This document shows, piece by piece, positions 62,223 through 64,000 of a DNA stretch of 64,000 bases. Each line of letters starts with the position of its first letter. Within the stretch, counting starts at the first letter, position 1. Origin of the DNA: Viridibacillus arvi (GTDB lineage Bacteria > Bacillota > Bacilli > Bacillales_A > Planococcaceae); NCBI RefSeq assembly GCF_001274945.1, contig NZ_LILB01000005.1, positions 1,284,312 through 1,348,311 on the forward strand, given 5' to 3'. The translations under genes were made by a program, and so were the position numbers. Below the pieces are notes generated by a model that saw only the letters and a list, made by a program, of their open reading frames with translations, was not told where the DNA came from and searched no databases.

Positions 62223-63218
62223 TTACGCACCTTTCGTTCTTCTTTGTCGGAAAAAGATATATGAAAATACTGGTGCCCCAATAAGTGCAGTAATGACACC
62301 TATTGGTAACTCTGTTGGCGAAATAATCGTACGAGCAAATAAATCACAAACAATTAATAATGATGCCCCATTTAAAAACGATAAAGGCAACAAATGACGG
62401 TGATCTGCCCCAAATAAAAGTCGTGTCATATGGGGTACAACGAGTCCAACAAAGCCAATTGTTCCAGAGACTGCAACTGCAGCACCTGTTAACATAGATC
62501 CACCTATTAATATCAGAATTTTACTTTTCTTTACGTCAACACCAAGATACTTGGCACGTTCTTCTCCAAATAACATCGCATTTAATTCACGACGGTTTAA
62601 CCATAGTAAAAATGATCCGATGAGTACAAAAGGCCACACCATCTTGACATATGGCCATCCACGCATTGAAACACTTCCCATAAGCCATCCAATGATTTGC
62701 CGTAACTCATCACCTGTTAAGGCAATTAACAATGAAATTAATGCACCTAAAAATGAACTCACGATAATCCCTGTTAAAATTAGCGTTTCCATTTTCATAG
62801 TACGATCAACTAATCGTGCAAAAGCCATTACACCCATCATCGCCAGTAAGGCCCCTAGCATGCTGAAGGCTGGTAATGTGTATATACCAAAAATAGGGGT
62901 CGAAATGCCGAAAAAGAGCGTCACCACAGCACCTACCGAGGCACCGGATGACACTCCTAACGTATACGGATCGGCGAGAGGATTCTTCAGCAATCCTTGG
63001 AAAGCAGCACCCGCAATTGCCAGTGAGGCTCCTACTAACCCTGCAAGCACAACACGTGGCATGCGTATTTTCCACAATATATTCGTCGCTGTTGGATCCG
63101 CTGCCGTATTCCATAACGTACTAATTGGTACTTTTACAGAACCAATTGATACACCTAGCCAAATGCTAACAATTAAAATCACAAAGGCTATGATGTACCC
63201 TAAAATAGTTTTCTTCAC
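62223..63218 (-). CDS. btuC: Cobalamin ABC transporter permease
   Basis: A 331-residue FecCD-family permease with about ten helices. RMPRVVLAGLVGASLAIAGAAFQGLLKNPLADPYTLGVSSG-type motif near the N-terminus and GFVGLVVPHMTRLLFG near the C-terminus are present. Start GTG overlaps the btuF stop by 4 nt (GTGA). Two nt before btuD. Confidence 0.93.
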   Translation of the reverse strand: MKKTILGYIIAFVILIVSIWLGVSIGSVKVPISTLWNTAADPTATNILWKIRMPRVVLAGLVGASLAIAGAAFQGLLKNPLADPYTLGVSSGASVGAVVTLFFGISTPIFGIYTLPAFSMLGALLAMMGVMAFARLVDRTMKMETLILTGIIVSSFLGALISLLIALTGDELRQIIGWLMGSVSMRGWPYVKMVWPFVLIGSFLLWLNRRELNAMLFGEERAKYLGVDVKKSKILILIGGSMLTGAAVAVSGTIGFVGLVVPHMTRLLFGADHRHLLPLSFLNGASLLIVCDLFARTIISPTELPIGVITALIGAPVFSYIFFRQRRTKGA

Positions 63219-64000
63219 TCAAAAGCCTCTGGATATACTGCTTTTGCAATGACCTCTAATCCTTCAGCAAGACGAGGACCTGTACGGCTTGTTAAGTTCG
63301 CATCAACTTGAATAACTGCATCATTTTTAACAGCTGTAATACTATCGAATCCTTGGCGTTTTTTCACCTTCTCGACAATATCTTTTACATAGTCATATTT
63401 CACAATAATTGTATCTGGATTTCGTTTCACAATTTCTTCAGCGTCAATTTTGAACCAACCTGTTTGATCTGCTGTGACGTTTTTAATATTAGCTAGGTCA
63501 AACATTTCTTGCATAAATGTATCTTTACCTGCTGTGTAAATATCAGGTTCGTCTGATGTTTCCACGAATGCTGATTTTTGTTTTACATCTTTCACTTTAG
63601 CTTGTACTTCTTTTACTTTTGCTTTCATATCAGCAGTAATCTTTTTAGCCTCATCCGCTTTACCAGTAATGTGGCCTATTTGTTCTATTGTTTTATACGT
63701 TTCCTCAAAATTACCAGCATTTTTTACAACGAAAACTTTTAATCCTGCGTCACGTAATTGTTGGAGACCTGCTTCTGAAGTACCTAGAAGTGTTTCGTGT
63801 GCGAAAACAACGTCTGGATTTAAGCTAATAATTTTCTCGGCGTCAAATTCCATGCCACCGATTTTTTCTTTTTTCGTTGCCGCTTCAGGATAATCATCAT
63901 TATCCGATACAGCAGTAATATCTTTTTCTAAACCTAACGCGAAAAGAATCTCTGTATTACTTGGCACTAAAGTAATGATGCTCTTTGGTGCTTCTGTAAA
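63215..64000 (-). CDS. btuF: Cobalamin-binding ABC transporter substrate protein, 5' end outside the window
   Basis: Periplasmic-binding-fold lipoprotein type, at least 261 residues seen. The frame stays open to the right edge; the GTG at 63967 is internal, and the signal peptide lies outside. Features: ITLVPSNTEILFALGLE, NPDVVFAHE and DAEEIVKRNPDTIIV with a long linking helix rich in Lys and Val, all class III binding-protein traits. The operon promoter, and perhaps a cobalamin riboswitch, should lie to the right. Confidence 0.9.
   Translation of the reverse strand, partial: FTEAPKSIITLVPSNTEILFALGLEKDITAVSDNDDYPEAATKKEKIGGMEFDAEKIISLNPDVVFAHETLLGTSEAGLQQLRDAGLKVFVVKNAGNFEETYKTIEQIGHITGKADEAKKITADMKAKVKEVQAKVKDVKQKSAFVETSDEPDIYTAGKDTFMQEMFDLANIKNVTADQTGWFKIDAEEIVKRNPDTIIVKYDYVKDIVEKVKKRQGFDSITAVKNDAVIQVDANLTSRTGPRLAEGLEVIAKAVYPEAFE

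Noticed and set aside
54252-64000. Cobalamin riboswitch within the salvage operon
   Set aside because: No B12-box-like segment was found inside the window; if present it should precede btuF beyond the right edge.

Overview
This window is an ordinary-looking core segment of a spore-forming, flagellated, low-GC Gram-positive chromosome. The order ywqA / ssbB / ywpF / fabZ / flhP-flhO / mbl / spoIIID / spoIIQ / spoIID / murAA / ywzB / atpCDGAHFEBI / wecB / upp / glyA / ywlG / rpiB / ywlE / mntP / ywlC / spoIIR / prmC / prfA / tdk / rpmE / rho / glpX / murAB / ywjH / fbaA / spo0F / ywjG / pyrG / rpoE / acyl-CoA genes / fadF is the Bacillus subtilis order with local insertions and losses. The fused isobutyryl-CoA mutase and the CblS/CblT cobalamin-salvage genes suggest a Lysinibacillus/Solibacillus-type member of Bacillales (inference from gene content only). 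Nearly every gene is on the minus strand; only ywqA, ywpF, ywjG and the tail of a ywqB-like gene are on the plus strand. Many genes appear to start with TTG.

Region by region. 0-5 kb: SNF2 helicase, competence-type SSB, YwpF and a small lipoprotein. 4.7-12 kb: fabZ, two flagellar rod/hook-type proteins, the MreB paralogue Mbl, the sporulation genes spoIIID, spoIIQ and spoIID, and MurAA. 12.4-21.4 kb: complete F1Fo ATP synthase operon behind a good sigma-A promoter with a leader of about 320 nt, then wecB. 21.4-31.4 kb: upp, a decayed EAL-domain remnant, glyA, rpiB, a chemoreceptor joined to the arginine phosphatase YwlE, MntP, YwlC with a DnaA-box cluster, SpoIIR and the release-factor pair prmC/prfA. 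31.4-42.7 kb: cell-wall amidase, tdk, rpmE, rho, gluconeogenic/glycolytic genes (glpX, fbaA, ywjH), MurAB, spo0F behind a sigma-H-like promoter, pyrG behind a GGGCU-start attenuator, and RNA polymerase delta.

42.7-54.4 kb: a previously unlisted 52-residue membrane protein, then a block of highly structured repeats (two 199-nt near-identical copies around a third, differently folded element) abutting the stop codon of icmF. Upstream of icmF lies an acyl-CoA module (thiolase, 3-hydroxybutyryl-CoA dehydrogenase, two acyl-CoA dehydrogenases, a TetR regulator) and fadF, whose promoter spacer carries a FadR-like operator. 54.6-64 kb: a tightly overlapping cobalamin salvage operon (btuF, btuC, a btuD-cbiZ fusion, cbiB, cobD, a CobU with intact P-loop, cobS, a phosphatase, a second divergent CobU-like protein, PduO-type adenosyltransferase, the alpha-ribazole transporter CblT and kinase CblS). 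It imports corrinoids, strips and rebuilds the nucleotide loop and adenosylates cobalt. This supplies the adenosylcobalamin that IcmF, encoded 8 kb away, needs.

No tRNA, rRNA, CRISPR array, insertion sequence or prophage gene was seen. The least explained items are the structured repeat block at 42990-43497, the pair of CobU-like proteins with complementary losses of motifs, and the long atp leader.
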